A DNA stretch of 64,000 nucleotides from Sapria himalayana (lineage: Eukaryota > Streptophyta > Magnoliopsida > Malpighiales > Rafflesiaceae). Numbering within the stretch: the stretch's first letter is position 1; every line of letters starts with the position of its first letter. Under the pieces are notes generated by a model, which searched no databases, was not told the DNA's origin, and saw nothing but the letters and a program-made list of their open reading frames with translations. This document shows positions 36,371 to 48,769 of this stretch, one piece after another. The position numbers and the translations under genes were made by a program. Location: the NCBI GenBank assembly GCA_029783825.1, contig JAREIK010009642.1, positions 1-64,000 on the forward strand, written 5' to 3'.

Positions 36371-37374
36371 GATAATAGTGATGTGCAATATGATGCTTGT
36401 ATGCATACACAGAGATTATCTCTATAATTTATATATCATATGATGAATATATATATCATAGATTGATATTTTTAAGTAAATTTACAAGTAGATAAATCAT
36501 TTATTATTGTAATGTGATAAATCATTTGTTATCCCAAAAATTGAAGTTATGCCAAAAAAGTAAACTTAATTTGGATTCTCCCCAAATTTTAGTTTCTACC
36601 CAAATCATATAATTGAAGTGCCTACTATTTTGTCATATTACCATGCACAACCATGCACACTATCAACAAAAACAATAATACACAACTGCAATGCCTATTG
36701 TGCAATTGAGGTGCCTACTACCATGCACAAACTCTCCTGTCATGCATAACCAATCAACATCCTTTTTATGGAATTGATGCTCATCTCACATAGTATGTGA
36801 TGGTAGTATATGAGGTGTTACTGTAGCATGTATGCCCTTGTCCCCTATGTTGGCACAATGTACGTTCTCTCATTTTTTAGGCTTTTGAACACTTACATGC
36901 CTCAAGGTTTGTTTTCTTTAGAGTTTTGGCTTTGATACTATACATAATTCTATGCCAAACATAAAACCTGATGAAAAAATCTGAGTAAAAAAATAACACA
37001 CATTCCTCTCATATAATATAATGGGCCATGAATTGAAGCTGTCTGGATGTTAGGTGCTTCCATCAATAAATACAAAGAAATAAAAAAAAAGTAAAAAACA
37101 CAAAAGGTATGATTATAAACTATAATAACTAGTATTAATTAATATATTATTTATTTTTCTAAAATTTTAATATGGTAATATTAGTTAAGAATGAATTCAA
37201 TAAAATTTGTGAGTAACTCATGAGTTCAAAATCCAAGAATAATGAAGTGTCTCACACATTATATGGCTTTAGTTGTTTTATTTGTAAGCTATTGCAGCAT
37301 TCTATTGCTGACTATTGTTTGTGCTGTGTTTACATGTTACACTCATGAACTTTTACCAATTTGTTGTGGAATAG
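36371..37374. other. Spacer with CAC-rich part, upstream of ARIA-like exons
   Basis: Holds a TGCAC/CATGCA-rich section (36640-36780) and a phrase TTTTGGCTTTGATACTAT (36921-36938) that recurs near 40992. The last part (37260-37374) has intron-like T-rich sequence leading to the acceptor of the first ARIA-like exon. Confidence 0.4.
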
Positions 37375-38288
37375 CTAGAACATCAGTAGCTTATTATTGA
37401 CACAGGTGCTTTGCCACCTCTTGTGGACCTGTTGAAGAGGCACCAAGATGGATCTACTTCTCAAGCAATGAATAGCATCCTAAGATGGGCTGCTGATGCG
37501 ATCACCAACCTTGCCAATGAGAATACCACCATCAAAACTCATATTAGGTTGCTATTTTTAATGCAATCACTTTTGGCACTGTGCACAATGATTTCTATTA
37601 ATGAGTTTTTTTTTTTTGAATCGTGTGATATGACCCCTGGCCGAATTGTTAGACCCCTTTGTCACCAAAGTACAAGGGGCATCTACTGGGGCATTGAGAA
37701 CTTTAGCTTACAAGAATGACGAGATTAAAAATCAGGTGATATTTCTTATTGTGATTGCTATTTTTTTAGATTGTCGAGTGCAATGCTCCCCTCACCCTCA
37801 TCTTAATATTGTGCTTAGAAGATGTTGCTATACATTATACTTAAAAATTGAGACCTCAATTATTTTTTTAGTTATCATTATTCTGAAATTTTGATCTTGC
37901 CCATTGTTTTCTTATTTGGACCAATTATTTTTATTGTTGCAGGTAGGTGTGATTGAAAATTTGGTTGATTCATCTCCAACCATAAAGAAAGAAGTTCTAT
38001 CTACTAAGGCATTGCATCTTGTTATCGGGTTGCTCAGGTATTTCTATTTGTAGCATTTTGTGGAAAATTAAATCTCTATTCATTATGTATCTGATCTAAT
38101 TCTATTTTTAAATCATTATCTAAAGTTACTATCAGAATTTACTTTAATTTATTGTAATTTTGATATTTAAATTTTCTTTTAATAATTCTCTTGAGGTTTA
38201 TCTGATAAATAGCTCATGTTGCCATGAGAGCTAGAGGGAAGATGCCTTATTAATGGGACAATTTGCGGAAACTGATTCAAATTGCAAG
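37375..38288 (+). pseudogene. ARIA/ABAP1-like armadillo-repeat gene fragment, five exons with introns
   Basis: Matches plant ARM-BTB proteins of the ARIA type (nuclear partners of the ABF2 transcription factor in Arabidopsis), but only the N-terminal armadillo region. Exon 1, 37375-37547: LIIDTGALPPLVDLLKRHQD then ADAITNLANENTTIKTHIR, with TAG where the family has Gln (EHQ-stop-LIID). Exon 2, about 37627-37736: LLDPFVTKVQG then GALRTLAYKNDEIKNQ, with a small frame disruption at its start. Exon 3, 37770 to about 37841: IVECNAPLTLILIL then EDVAIHY; its donor is lost. Exon 4, 37943-38037: VGVIENLVDSSPTIKKEVL. Exon 5, 38213-38288: SCCHES-stop-REDALLMGQF then AETDSNCK; its donor is AT instead of GT. 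Introns keep AG acceptors, so genomic DNA rather than mRNA was copied. Remaining armadillo repeats and the BTB domain are absent. Confidence 0.88.
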
Positions 38289-38549
38289 ATAAGCATATGT
38301 AGATTTTTCCTTCACTTTGATTATTTTCAGGTTTGAGATAAATCATTATATCAGAATTTTTGAGATTACTTTTTGTTTGGTTTCATATTTTGCACTTAAG
38401 TTATAACGAAGAGGATGATCATAGTAAAAAGGAGTGCTCCAATATAATTTTTATGTATTCTTGTATTCATGTATTAAATAAATAATATAAAAAATATATT
38501 GTGTAATATAGTATTTGATAGTTCATAGATACTATATGCTTTCACTATT
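38289..38549. other. AT-rich sequence after the ARIA-like fragment
   Basis: Probably remains of the next intron. No further ARM or BTB coding sequence recognised. Confidence 0.4.
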
Positions 38550-39510
38550 TGTCATTGACTGTGGCCGTCGGGTCATGTATCACAGGTCTAGAGTTTTGAT
38601 TAAGTGACACGGTCCTTGGAGCACTCTTATGAGCATTTTATTGTGGTATGAGTGTCTATCTAGTTCATCATGGCATGGTCTTGTATGGCATGAGACCGTG
38701 GGTTTTATTAAGCCTCATTTAGTGGCCCCATATGCCATTTGTGGTTGGGGTGTGGGCTAGCCCAATGTGCTAGTTATGACCCATTACTTTTTCCCAAGCA
38801 TCATTGGTGCTAGAATCATGGGCAGACAATTGTGACTCATTACCCATGACAATGTGGCATGTGCAAAGCTACTTAGGTCCTAGGCATGAATTTTTTCTGG
38901 GCACTCATGACTCAAGACCTAATTAACTAACCAAATTATTTTGTTAAAATGGCTAATCCATCACTATGCATGTTTAATATAAATTAGAAAACAATAATTA
39001 TGCCATACAATAGTGGTTGCGTGTTGTTGTGGGTCACATAAAATATTTTTTTAAGATGAACAATATCTTTGTTAAAAGTTATGGGTCTTTTGTTCGAGAC
39101 TAATTAGATGACATTTTAGGGCCCAGCCGAGCTAGTGTGTCGTGCCTGGCATATAATGGTTCCTTGGAGGGCAAACTTGGCAAAGGCCCACAGCCCAAAA
39201 AATACCAAGGTCCGGGCTGGTTGGTTCGGGTTGGGTCGGTCAAATTTTTACAAAATTAGAGTTTTGAAGTCGTGCTGTCAAACTGCCATTGCCTATTGGC
39301 CATCACGATGTCATCCCCCCTGTCAGGCAAAACTCAGTGCGCCGTCACCCACGCCATGCCCCCGTGCATGGTCTGGCACGTGGGCTGAAAACCCCCAGCA
39401 CGGCACGACAAGACTAGTTCTGAGGGTCTGCTCGGCACATACCTGGTCATGGTACTATTGCATTCCATGCTAGGCTTCTGGCCTGGTCCGGGCTACCCGG
39501 CACAATTGAA
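38550..39510. other. GC-richer island, hAT-like subterminal composition
   Basis: Two parts. 38550-38900 is mixed sequence with CATGGCATGG and CATGAGACC repeats. 39115-39510 is GC-rich with GGCCCAGCC, GGTCCGGGCTGG, CAGCACGGCACGACA and CTGGTCCGGGCTACCCGG, like the subterminal blocks of hAT-1. No transposase and no clear TAGRGGTGT end was found. An open frame at 39135-39473 has no recognised domain and is probably fortuitous. Confidence 0.4.
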
Positions 39511-40676
39511 AAATATAAATGAAATCTTTTTGATTTTTATAGGTAAGATAATAATGATATTAATCTCTCATAAATTATGTTTGAGTGAGAATTTTGTATA
39601 ATAGATATTATATTTTGTATAATCTTTAAGCTTAATTGCTTAAACTTATAAAGATATATAATAAATATTTTATATTTATAAGATATAAATATATAAATAA
39701 TAATATTTTGTATAATCTTTATATTTTGTATAATCTTTAAACTTATAAAGATATACAGATATATAATAAAAAATAATATTTTATCTAATAAATTCTTTGC
39801 ATCATAAGATTAATATATTTTTCATTATTTATTTTAATTATTCTATTCGTTATGTTCTTACTTATTTTTGAGTTTATAGTTCTTTCCTAGTAAAATTTAA
39901 CTTAAATTTTAGTTAATTAAATATTATAAATAATACATTTGATCCATATAATGAATTAAATTTAGTATGTTGTCATATAAATTTTAATGAACCAAATCTT
40001 ACAAGAATTTTGAATTTAAAAGTATTTGTATGAGAATAATACTAAAATGACAAATCATCTAAGAAATTTTTATATTATGTGTATTTGTTGGAGCTCATGT
40101 CTTTATTCAATATAAGTATCTTTATCCAATGTACTGGGTTCAAGACTTATCATATGTATTCTTTAAATTTTGATGGTAAAACATTGACATATGAACTTCT
40201 CTCAGACCTTATGCTAAAGCAGAAGGCTTGTACACTATGTACAATCTTTATATAAAGATCCAAATATTTTAGATGATGTAGAGAAACCTTTCTTCTCTAG
40301 TATTATTCCTCAAGTAAGCAAAAGATGTAGTATTAATAGTCACACATATATTGTATGGACAAGTTTTAATATGATAAATAGAAAAAATACTAAATGAGAA
40401 ATAAAATCTAGTCAAATATAAATATTTTTTAAAATATATCACTTTAAAACTAGTACTGGAGTACTAGATGGGTCATCTTAGAAGATATGTTAAATAATTT
40501 ACAAAAAATGGTGCATTAGACTCTATATAATTTAAGTTTTGTATAGTTATAATTGGATGCACTACATATCTAATATTTTTTGTATATATAACTAATAAAT
40601 TGAGGATAAAAAATTTTAGGGTGATAATTAGTATGAGATCTTTACTAAAATTTGAACAAGATTCTAAATTTTTATA
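39511..40676. other. AT-rich spacer
   Basis: No gene recognised. Short local repeats such as TTTTGTATAATCTTTA occur at 39590-39735. Confidence 0.45.
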
Positions 40677-41043
40677 TTTTAGTGAGAAATATATCCTACT
40701 TTTTTATCATATAATTTCAAAAATAATTTTTTGTTATATTGTAATAAAATATTAAAAGTGTCAAAAAATTCAAAATTCAAGCCGCACACTCAAAAATTTG
40801 TATTCTATAAGATTTTGGTATTGATACCATGTTAAGAAACAATGCAAAGTAACAAAAGAGTATTTGAGAAATATCTCCAACTTTTTATCATATAATTTCT
40901 AAAATGTTTTTTTGTTATATTGTAATAAAATATTAAAAGTTTCTGTACATTCAAAATGCAAGCCACACACTCAAGAATTTGTATTCCATAAGATTTTGGC
41001 TTTGAATACTATGTTGAGAAACAATGCAAAGTAAAAGAAGAGT
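40677..41043. repeat. 183-bp tandem duplication
   Basis: Copy 1 (40677-40860) and copy 2 (40861-41043) share CTTTTTATCATATAATTTC, TTTTTGTTATATTGTAATAA (40729 and 40912), CACACTCAA, TAAGATTTTGG and GAGAAACAATGCAAAGTA. Each copy carries a near 'GATACCATGTTAAGA' phrase of the kind found around plant retroelement LTRs, so the unit may derive from one. Confidence 0.85.
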
Positions 41044-43470
41044 ATTTAAAAAATCACATAACATAATGTGTACAAACTAACCCCTTATATGAGGGACTAA
41101 TAGAATTATGATATCACATAGGTTGAATGCTCTTACGCATATGCAAGAAAAAAATAAAAAAAAATAATAAATTGTAAATTACAACAAACTAGATCAAATA
41201 TTATTTACACTCATAGTATTTATAGCTACATATTAGATTTTCCCACATACACTCATATGAACACAATTCTAAGATATCGTATATGGGCATATTGTTGTTT
41301 CTCGCTTCAATGCAAAAAGTCATGTTATTAGTTACTTGTGTATTTTAGAATATTAGTAACTTTTTGGAGATGTTATCCTTACTAATTCATATGGTGATAA
41401 TATTTTAATGTGATATTTAGACAATTCGACATGTTATTAGTGAATATATTTATCAGTGAATATATTGTAGACAACTTCATGAATACACTTGGAGGATTGT
41501 AAGTTTTTTTCATATCTTCTAATTTTGATATTTAATGCATTTATGCAATATTCTGTAAAAGATTGTTGAGATTTAATTTAGTGTCTATATTTATTCTATT
41601 TTTTTATTTTCTTTCTTGTTATGTTGTAGGAGAGCACCTGACATGTGAACTCTCTCAATCATATATATGTTTATTTTTACTTGTATATATATATATTAGT
41701 TTTCATAAATTATTGAAAATTAATTTATCTTTTCTTTTTCTTCTTAGTTGTCCTCCCTTCACAAAAAAACCTAAGGGGTGAACCCCTAATTTGTCAAATA
41801 AAACATTCTTTAAAGATCAAGTACTCCAATATTACATGATTTATATAATAGGTATCCACTTTAGTAGCCTTGCAAGAAGTTAAATTGACCTTTTGGGTGA
41901 TTGAAGAATTTTTTTATTAGGTGATTCCTTTACCCTTCAGACTCCTTTTTAATCTTCTCACTAATATTTGAAGAGATAGAGTTATCCTACTCAAGAGATT
42001 TCCACTCATTCATGAAAAATTTAATTTTACATGTGCTAAGTTCCTTAGTGAGAGATCTTTTGACATAGTTTTTTCATTGTTTTATTGATTATAACTAAAA
42101 AAATAGGCAATTCATTTGACTATTTTGAACTTATCTTTCTGATGTTTTCCAAAATAAACAAATATATTTTAGTATTAATCTTCCATTTGATGGAATACTT
42201 TTTTATTCATATTTATTTATTTATTTTGTGTATTAATATTATTTCTTATTCATTTGAAGACCTATTAAATTCTTGTTTGAGACACTTTCTCATTTAGAAT
42301 GATATGTCATAATAAATGATATACTTTTCCACTCAAATGTATTGAATAATTATTTCTGTTTTAATATTTGTAATTACTTTTTATAGTTATTCAATAACAA
42401 GTGTATTTTTGATGAAAACAAAGTTCAACTAATGGCTTTCTTGCTGGTGAAGTCTTATACATTGATACATGAGTTTTGTTATTTTAACTTTTTATATCTA
42501 GTAGTTAAAATGATCTTATTTTGATTTCCTCTTTCTTTAACCACCTCTTATATGTTCTTATTATAATTTGTTGTGAAAAATATTTTTTATGATAATTTTG
42601 TTGGTGTTCAAATGAAATAATTACTTGATTATTTTTATTTACATGATAAGTTTTGTTTGTTACCTATGTAAAATTTTATATTATTGATCTATTTTCCATA
42701 AGCATGGATTGATACATTCCATGCAATTGTTTTCCATTAAACTTAATACATTTGAATCTAATTAATATCTTGTTTCTATGAAAATTGAAATGCATAACTT
42801 TTGTATATTTTTATATTTTTTTGGAATAAAGATAACATATGTTCATATTAAATTAATTCTATTTCACAAAAGATATAATTTTGAATCTATTAGATATGAG
42901 AGTGTCATAAAAAAGTTCAAATATCGTGTAATTATCTAATTTTATATTACATATATTATTTGTATAATTAGTTTAATAAATTTTTTATAATAAATTTATA
43001 TCATGTTGTATTTAATATACTTAAACATGTGAAAAAGCTATGAAAGATAGGAATCTCTTTCGATGTTGATGAACATTTTGCACTTGTTTCTCTCATACAC
43101 TCAATTTAAACTCCTCTTAGTTTTGATAGTAAATCTATCATAATTCTTTATTTATAAGATTCAATTTAGTCTTTTGAAAAATTTAAAATATAATGACATT
43201 TTAGGAGATAAAGATTTATAAAAAAAGATGTGTCGAGAGAAAATATTATTTTTTTTGATTTTTTTTTATTTTGGATACTTTTGATGAGATTACTTAATTT
43301 GAGTTGTACTAATTATTTTTGACCATTTTATAAAAATTTTAGTTGTATGACATTTTGATTATTGAGTGTTTATTTTATTTTATTTTTGTATTTTAATTGT
43401 TAACATGATATTATAAATATGGATATATATGTGAGTTAGAAATTACCTATCCTAGGTCACCCTTAAATTT
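41044..43470. other. AT-rich spacer
   Basis: Long AT-rich sequence with T-rich runs. No gene could be recognised. Open frames at 41563-41781 and 42085-42297 encode Phe/Leu/Ile-rich peptides expected from T-rich DNA. Confidence 0.45.
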
Positions 43471-44120
43471 GATGTAGTTTGAGCCTGCTATGAAAAGAGG
43501 AGAGCCACATGAGACTAGAAGAATGCCAGATTACTTCCTTTACTACGAGCCAACACAAATTGATGTAGCTCACCTCCCATTTGTGGTGCATGTTGTTGGT
43601 GTTTGTTTGTTTATTAAAGTGCTCATTGTGGTGTAGGTGCTGGTTTCTCAACTGCAACAACAAGGGTGCATGATGGATAGGCAAAGCTCACTTCTTTTTC
43701 TTCCATTTTGCTATAGTTGTTTGCTCACTTGTTTCTCATTTGATTTTGCTGCTTCTCTTTATATTTTGCCTTACATTGGGTGTCTATTATTTTCATGTGT
43801 TAGTATTCTTATTTTAAAAAAAATAAATTGATAATCTATTTGTGTATTGTTTCATTATTGTTTCAATTGATGGCATCATCTCGTTTTGCTCAGTTTGAGT
43901 TGTTGGATGTGGTGAAGAAATATTCATCTTTGTTGGGGAAACATGTAACACACAAGTGTGGTGTCTCTAAATAATAAAATGAGTTACCTAATGGGGTTAG
44001 AGTCGGATGCTTAGAGGCTCCAGGGAGTGTCTCGATCCTTAATATTGAAGTGAAGAAAATAGTGTGGACTTGGACATAGGAACCCATCTCCAAGAAAAAC
44101 TACATGATTCAATTTCTCAT
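43471..44120 (+). other. Two exon-like open pieces, unrecognised
   Basis: About 43480-43610 reads FEPAMKRGEPHETRRMPDYF and then LYYEPTQIDVAHLPFVV with no stop, coding-like against the surrounding T-rich DNA. About 43870-43970 reads MASSRFAQFELLDVVKKYSS and then LLGKHVTHKCGVSK before stops. I do not recognise either. Like the kinase and ARIA pieces, they may be gene fragments captured in the composite, or parts of another transposon gene. Confidence 0.3.
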
Positions 44121-44601
44121 TGAATGCTCGTTCTCATTTTTGTATTTGTTCCTAATTACTTCTTATGGCTACACTATATTATTTAATCAGTTTTTTGGTT
44201 TGTTATTTCGTCTGTTCAGTTTTCTATCTTGTTTATTTTTTTCATAATTGTACTTCATTATCTTCTCAATGAAAAATCTAAGCCTCTATCTGCATTTGTA
44301 GAGGAAGCTTCGATCAAGGACAGAAACATGCTAGTTGATAAGTACTATTTCATATATGCAGCCCCTAAAAAATGAAAATATATCAGTAAAGTGGTTAAAA
44401 TTAGGAGATAAACTTGTAGATGCTTTAGCAGCTGGATATGGTCAAATAGTGCATCTATAAATTAAGCAAACACGTGTGTTTGCTTTTGTTTTGTGTTAAA
44501 AGTGAGACTTTCATTAGTTTATTATATTGTGGCTTTGATTCGTGATTTCAGTGTTGATAATTATGTTGTTGAGAAAGTTCAAAATAATTTTTGTGAGCAG
44601 A
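44121..44601. other. Spacer before the right arm
   Basis: T-rich sequence followed by a mixed segment (44280-44470). No gene recognised. Confidence 0.4.
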
Positions 44602-45252
44602 AGCAAATGCAATACAACAACAGATGCCATATATGTAGTCATAGTTAGTGGCCTTAATGAGATAGATAGTACACAGAGTTCCAGTAGATAAACAGCTTAG
44701 GAGAACTTAGCACAAATACATCAACTAATGATGAGGATAATGATAATGATTTAAATGATTATATACCTATGTTATGTTTTTATTTTAACTATGTAGAAAT
44801 TGTATTAGATAAATTTCTAAACTACTTTTTCTTTATGTTAATTATAAATAATTGTTTATAGTAAATGTTTTTATTCAATTTAATATAAAAATTAAAAAAT
44901 ATTTAATAAAATTTTTTGTAAAAAAATTATGAAAAAAGCATTGGAATGAAAATAAATAGGGAATTTTTCCAAGATAATTTAACTAGGGAATTATTTGTAT
45001 ATATTCAGTTGAAAAATATCAAATAATATTCTTAATTACAATCAAAATTAGCAAGGAAAAAAATGATTAGCTAAAGAATGTTTATCATTAAAAAAGTTGT
45101 TAGGGAATTATATTTTCTTGTTAATATTTTACGACGAGAACTTTAGATTGTGATAATTTCTATCATTATTACGTCGTTATTATATTTTAGTGATAGAAAA
45201 GCCTATATAGCTAGAAAAATTTCTCTAGCTATTTGGGTTTTTTCTTGTTGAG
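44602..45252 (+). repeat. Right inverted arm of the CACTA composite, with TnpA tail
   Basis: Begins with the TnpA-like tail (ATGCAATACAACAACAGATG, CCTTAATGAGATAGATAGTA), matching both 31405-31470 and the left arm. It continues through AT-rich subterminal sequence with TTAACTAGGGAAT, AATTAGCAAGGAAA, TTGTTAGGGAATT and TTCTCTAGCTATTTGGG. It ends TTTTTTCTTGTTGAG at 45252, a one-to-two-base variant of the CACTA terminus. The TATC array starts at the next base. Confidence 0.82.
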
Positions 45253-48200
45253 GTATCTATCTTTCTATCTGTCTTTCTATATGTCAATCTATCTGTCTAT
45301 CTATTAGTCTCTATATCTATCTATCCATCAATATATTTATCTATATATCAATATATCAATCTGTCAATCTATCAATTTGTCTATCAATTTGTCTATCAAA
45401 GTATCTATCAATCAATCTATCTATCTACCTATGTATGTATGTATCTATCTGTCTATTAATCCATCTACCTCTATTTATATATCTATCAGTCTATCTTTCT
45501 ATCAATCTATTTGTCTACCTAAATATCTATCTATCTGTCTATTAATCTACTTTTCTATCTGTCTATCTATCTATCAGTCTTTCTAACTATCTATATGTCT
45601 ATCAATTAATCAATCAATTTGTCTATCTGTCTATCTATCTACCTCTCTATCTATCTATTTATCTATCTATCTATCTGTCTATCTATATATCTATCATTAT
45701 TTATTTCTATCAATCAATCTAACTATTTGTTTATCTATCTCTCTATCTATTTATCTAAATATATATCTATCTATTTGTTTATTTAACTGTCTATCTATAT
45801 TTTCGTCTATCTATTTGTCAATCAACCAATCTATCTATCTATATATATATATATATGCCTATCTATCTTTCTATCTAAATGTTTATCATTCTATCTTTAT
45901 ATATGCCTATTTAATATCTATATATCTCTCTATATATTTGTATGTCTATCTATCTATCTATCCATCCATCTATCTATCTATATATCAATATATTTGTCTA
46001 TCTATCTATCTATTTTTTATCAATCTACATATCTATCTATATTTTTATCTATCTATCTATCGATCTATCTATATATTCTATATCTATCTATATGTCTATC
46101 AATGTAGTTGTGTATTTGTTAATCTATCAGAATATCTCTCTATCTAATAATTTATTAATCTATCTATCTATTTATTTGCCTTTATATCTACCTACCTATC
46201 TATCTATCTATCAATTAATTAATTTATCTACCTATCAATCTCCTTTCAATTTGTCAATGAATCTATCTATAAATTTTTCAATCAATCCATGTATCTATAT
46301 GTCTAACTATTTGTCGAACTATCTGTATATTAATCTATTTATCAATCTATCTATTTATCTATCTATCTTTCTTTCTTTCAATCTTTATAACTTTCTATCT
46401 ATCTATTTGTCTATTTGTCTGTTAATTTGTCTGTCTATATATCTATTAGTATTTCTAATAGTTTGTTTGTTTGTATATCTATTTATCAATCTATCTAACT
46501 ATATAACTAACTATCTATTTTTCTGTCTATCTATTTGTCAAAATTTCGCTCTCTCTCTATATGTTTGTCTATCATTGTATCTTTCTATATATCTATCTAT
46601 CTATCTATCTATCTATCTGGATATCTATCTAACTATCTATTTATCTATCTATTTATCTATGTGTCTATCTTTCTATATATCTAATTATCTATATATCTTT
46701 ATATATGACTATCTATCTATCTATCATTCTGTCTATCAATCTGTCTATCAAGTTATCTATCAATATTTCTATCAATCTTCTATCATTCTATCTATCAATC
46801 TGACCATCTATTTGTTTATCTATCTATCTACTATTTTTACATCTATCTCTATATAAATATATCTATCTATGTGTCTATTAATCTATGTAAAAAACTATCT
46901 ATCTTCTTTTTGTCTGTCTATCTAAATGATCTATCTATTTGTATATCTCAATGTTTGTTTGTCTATCTATCTACATATGTTTTGTCTGTCTATCTAAGTG
47001 CATCCCTGATTGTCAGCCTACCTAAAGCCAACTTATCTATCTATCTATCTATATGTCTATCTATTTGTGTGTTTATTTGTTTTTTTTCTAACTGTCTTTC
47101 TGCCAGTTTAACTATTTGTCTATCTATCTGGCTATCAATATATATATATATATATATATATATTAATCAATCTATCTACCGATCTACTTCTCTGTTAATC
47201 TATCTATCTATTTTTTTCTATCTATCTATTTGGCTGTCTATCTATCTTACCGTCTATCTATATTTCTATCTATTTATATATCTTTTTGTCTATCAATATA
47301 ACTATCTATCTATATATCTGTCTATCTATCTATGTATCTATCTATCTATCTATGTATCAATCAATCAATCTATCTATATATCTATCTATCTGTCTGTCTA
47401 TGTATCTTCCTATCTATTGATTTATCTAATATCTATCTATTTGTCAATCAAAATATCTATATGCCTTTTTATCTACCTAACTATCTATCTATGTGTCTAA
47501 TAATCTATTTATCTATCTATCATAATATTTATCTATCTATCTATCTATCTATCTATCAAGCTATTTATCTATCTATCTATAATTTTGTCTATCAATCTAT
47601 CTATAAAATTGACCATCAATCTATTTATAAAATTGTTCATCAATCTATCTATCAATATGTTTATCAATCTTTTTATAAGTCTATATATCAATATATATAT
47701 ATATATGTCTATCTATGTCTTATTCTATCTGTTTATCTATCTCTCTATCAATTTGTCTATTTATATGTATGCTAATCTCTTATTGAAACTTTCTATCTAT
47801 TTACTATCTATTTGGCAATCTATATTTCACTATGTATGTCTCTTTGTTTATCTGTCTATCAATCTTCCAATTTATTTGTCTGTCTATTTGTTTATTTGCT
47901 TGCTTCCCTAGATTTTCGACCTACTTGACTGCCTACCCATATGTCTATCTGTCTAACTTATTGTTTATCTATTTGTCTATCTATTTGTCTATCTATTTGT
48001 GTATCTATCTGTCTATCTATTTGTGTGTCTATTGTCTATCTATCCATCTATCTTTTTGTCTGTCTAACTGTTTGTCTATATATTTGTCTATATATATATA
48101 TATATCTATTTATCTATCTTTCTATCTATCTGTCAATCAATCAATCCATCTATCTATCTATCTATCTATGTGTATATCTATATTTCTATCTATTTTTATG

Positions 48201-48727
48201 TCTATCTATCTATTAAACAACCTGTCTATCTATTTAACAATATGTCTATCTTTATGTCTAACTATCTATCTATCTATATGCCTATCTATCTATCTATCTA
48301 TCTAACTATCTAACAAATTGTTGATCTTTATGTCTATCTATCTATCTTTATTTATACTATCTATCTATAATCTATTTTTGTATCAATCAATCTATTTATA
48401 TATATATATATATACATATATATTTCTATCTATTTATATAACTATTTATCATTCTATGTATATAAAAATATTATGATCTATCTATATAATAATCTAACTA
48501 TTTATCTATCTATGTATCTATCTATCTTTTTCTCTATCTATCTATATATTTATATATGTATCTATCTAACTATCTATCTATCTATTTTCCTATCAATTTA
48601 TCTATCAATCTATCTACCAATCCATCAATCAATATATCTATTAATTTGCGTATCAATCTATCTATAAATCTATCTATCTATCTATCTTTCTATTTATCTG
48701 TCTATCTATCTTTATATCTATCTTATA

Positions 48728-48769
<42 letters not shown>

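Larger units (their letters stand above)
32646..45252. mobile_element. CACTA-bounded composite with inverted 3' ends and captured gene fragments
   Basis: The left terminus is CACTATAAAAAATTCTC at 32646. The right terminus, read inward on the minus strand, is CTCAACAAGAAAAAACCC from 45252. Both continue CAAATAGC(T)AGRGAAATTT. Inward of each end lies about 640 bp of matching inverted sequence that includes the tail of the same TnpA-like gene, oriented outward, so both ends are 3' ends of one CACTA family. No 5' end or Tnp2 region is present. The 11.3 kb interior carries a receptor-kinase fragment (minus) and five ARIA-like exons (plus), plus AT-rich sequence. Candidate target duplications do not match (AAA on the left, GTA on the right). 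It may be a Pack-CACTA-like capture element or the result of inverted duplication. Confidence 0.65.

Noticed and set aside
39135..39473. 112-codon open frame in a GC-rich island
   Set aside because: No recognisable domain, Cys/Trp/Pro-rich composition, and it overlaps sequence resembling hAT subterminal repeats.
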